Under the pieces are notes generated by a model, which saw nothing but the letters and a program-made list of their open reading frames with translations, searched no databases and was not told the DNA's origin. This document shows positions 62,647 to 64,000 of a DNA stretch of 64,000 bases, piece after piece. The first letter of the stretch is position 1; every line of letters starts with the position of its first letter. The stretch spans positions 210,336 to 274,335 of the forward strand of contig PLLP01000002.1 of NCBI GenBank assembly GCA_003141315.1. The letters are read 5' to 3'. This DNA comes from Phycisphaerales bacterium (GTDB taxonomy: Bacteria; Planctomycetota; Phycisphaerae; Sedimentisphaerales; Anaerobacaceae). The position numbers were made by a program, and so were the translations under genes.

Positions 62647-63435
62647 ATGGGACTTGTAGCGGAAAAAATTTCTAATGTGGCAGTGACAGAATTGGCTTCG
62701 GGAATATGGGCAGATGGAGAGGCGACAGGGGAGCTGCGGACAGCGCTTGTCGAATGGAAATCCGGCTGGCAGGATAAATATTACCAGGTTTATGTTAACG
62801 GATGTTTTTCAGGGGCGACAGTTGATACAGAGCAGAGGCAAATGATAGTTTTTTTGCCGAGCTCGTTCGGCAGTTCGGTTCGGATAGAGGTGTTTGCGGC
62901 AGATGCGTGTGAGGCAGACGTTGATTTCGGAGAAGAGCTTCGAGATGCAAAGGGGCAAAGTGGGAGGGTCAGGCTGAGGATTTTGCGGAGCCAGGATTTG
63001 CCGGCGGAGGGGTATGCAGAGATTTTTTTTGATAACGGCAGCGGGGAGATTGATTACAAGAGGGCGGTAAATGACAAGCCTGTACCGATTTGGTCCGCCT
63101 GCGGCGGAGTGAAAGATAAATGCGGATTTGGTTTGAGCGGGTTCGGGGAGAGTGATTTCGGGCGTGAGTGGTCAGCGGGCGCTGGTTTTGGGGTCGGGCT
63201 TTTCGGCGAGGGGGAATTCGGAGTCGATGCAGATGTTATCGAATGGATAAGCGACGAGCTGGCGGAGGGGAAATACAAGTTTGGAATAAAAATTACAGAC
63301 GGAAACGGAAATATAAGCGAGGCGAGCGAGACTGGAGAAATTATTGTGCTGCCAGCGGCGAAGGGAGCAGAGTGCCTGCGGGTCGTTTCTTATGACAGGA
63401 TTGAAAACAATTTAGAATTAAGAATTATGAATTAA
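62647..63435 (+). CDS. Virus-like structural protein, tail- or fibre-like
   Basis: 262 residues, beta-rich, with three short glycine-rich turns (FGLSGFGESDFGREW, GFGVGLFGEGEFGV) seen in tail-associated proteins. WSACGGVKDK is encoded by an embedded TCCGCCTGCGGCGGA repeat, and the last residues (NNLELRIMN) by the TTTAGAATTAAGAATT repeat, so the original ends are uncertain. Start ATG 62647, 13 bases after the preceding stop, with AGGG upstream. Confidence 0.55.
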   Translation: MGLVAEKISNVAVTELASGIWADGEATGELRTALVEWKSGWQDKYYQVYVNGCFSGATVDTEQRQMIVFLPSSFGSSVRIEVFAADACEADVDFGEELRDAKGQSGRVRLRILRSQDLPAEGYAEIFFDNGSGEIDYKRAVNDKPVPIWSACGGVKDKCGFGLSGFGESDFGREWSAGAGFGVGLFGEGEFGVDADVIEWISDELAEGKYKFGIKITDGNGNISEASETGEIIVLPAAKGAECLRVVSYDRIENNLELRIMN

Positions 63436-63449
63436 GAATGGAGATTGTT

Positions 63450-64000
63450 ATGGCGGAAGTATATCCAACGGATAATGATTTGCTGAATATTCAAAGCGAC
63501 GGTGAGACGGGCGTTGAATATATACCGACGGGTTTGTCGCCTTATTATGTTCAGTTCAGGAGATTGTTATACCGGCTGCTGCTTGCGACAGTGCGGGGCA
63601 ACGACATGCGGGTGTATGATGAGGGCGGGCTGGAGATAGGCGTAAAGAGCGGTGCGTTCTGGCTGAATTGCGAGCTGAAGAGTTTTGCGGGGGCAAGCGG
63701 AGTTGAGCTGGCGGATAACAAGGAGCATATATATATCTACCTGGATTCGGCAGGCAATCTTGTGGTTAATGAGTACAGCGGTTTTCCTGATATGAAGGCG
63801 ACGCCGCACATAAGGCTTGCGGTGGCGGCGACGAGCGGAGGGGAGATACAATCGATAGTAGATGCGAGAGCGGGACATAATTTTGCGATGCCTTATGGGG
63901 CGGGCGGCGTTAAAAAAACGATAGAGGCTTATACGGCGAATGACGTACTTACGGCATCTGAATCTGGTTCGGTGCATACAAATCGCGGGGCAGCAGGAAC
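63450..64000 (+). CDS. Virus-like tail or surface protein, cut by the window end
   Basis: Open from ATG 63450 to the last base (183 complete codons). GGAG at 63440-63443 lies 6 bases upstream. It reads MAEVYPTDNDLLNIQSDGETG and later strands IYIYLDSAGNLVVNEYSG, and AYTANDVLTASESGSVHTNRG; such a segment with alternating LTxxESGxxxTN is common in phage tail-fibre and decoration proteins. Partial, so no closer assignment. Confidence 0.6.
   Translation, partial: MAEVYPTDNDLLNIQSDGETGVEYIPTGLSPYYVQFRRLLYRLLLATVRGNDMRVYDEGGLEIGVKSGAFWLNCELKSFAGASGVELADNKEHIYIYLDSAGNLVVNEYSGFPDMKATPHIRLAVAATSGGEIQSIVDARAGHNFAMPYGAGGVKKTIEAYTANDVLTASESGSVHTNRGAAG

Overview
The window looks like a chromosomal segment of a Gram-negative bacterium, most likely a planctomycete of the Phycisphaerae type. 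This placement is inferred from gene content only. Markers are a PEP-CTERM surface protein, LamG-domain secreted proteins, a two-partner secretion pair, LPS genes (hldD, lptB), an McsA/McsB arginine kinase pair, an MtfA-type peptidase, and very repeat-rich intergenic DNA. No tRNA, rRNA or CRISPR array was recognised.

Layout. 1-6 kb: DnaA boxes and dnaA, a PPC/DUF296 protein, a PEP-CTERM protein, eno and an FtsB/DivIC-like gene. 6-12.4 kb: an operon of a large LamG protein, a sensor kinase and an OmpR/PhoB-type regulator, preceded by 11-bp-phased repeats. 12.6-17.5 kb: coaD, a PTPS-like protein, mcsA-mcsB, convergent folD and a TPR protein. 18-25.5 kb: tpsB-tpsA. 25.5-28.3 kb: a minus-strand operon of three exported proteins, one with 15 cysteines. 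28.7-32.4 kb: rsmB, fmt, def, lptB. 32.6-39.5 kb: a candidate small transcript, hldD, hypotheticals, a nucleotidyltransferase/antitoxin-like pair, tyrS and an XRE regulator with its membrane partner.

39.8-64 kb holds a virus-like gene set on the plus strand: an HTH protein, an ABC ATPase and a GNAT acetyltransferase (together resembling the two halves of COG2401), a ParB-like protein, small and large terminase, portal, scaffold-like protein, SU10/DUF5309-type major capsid, connector-like and tail-like genes running off the end. It is not contiguous. Cellular genes sit inside it: an Spy-like gene, mtfA, fic, and a minus-strand block of dinG, a TPR protein, nadK, dxs and mltA between terL and the portal gene. 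Reading frames and ribosome binding sites look intact. An old, dispersed, possibly domesticated prophage or a gene-transfer-agent-like system would fit; this is the main candidate for an undescribed system.

Intergenic DNA carries several dispersed families: GTCCGCC...GGCGGATCTGCGAAA palindromes placed just upstream of many virus-like genes, GGCACAGAGGCACAAAG runs, AAGTCACAAGTCATAAGTC-like runs, hairpins ending in GCTAAA, and a ~91 bp inverted-repeat element flanked by a 10 bp direct repeat. Some have been absorbed into proteins, including the hydrophobic core of one signal peptide. Two toxin-like loci (fic and the nucleotidyltransferase pair) are bounded by a second copy of one end of the adjacent gene, suggesting insertion at gene ends.
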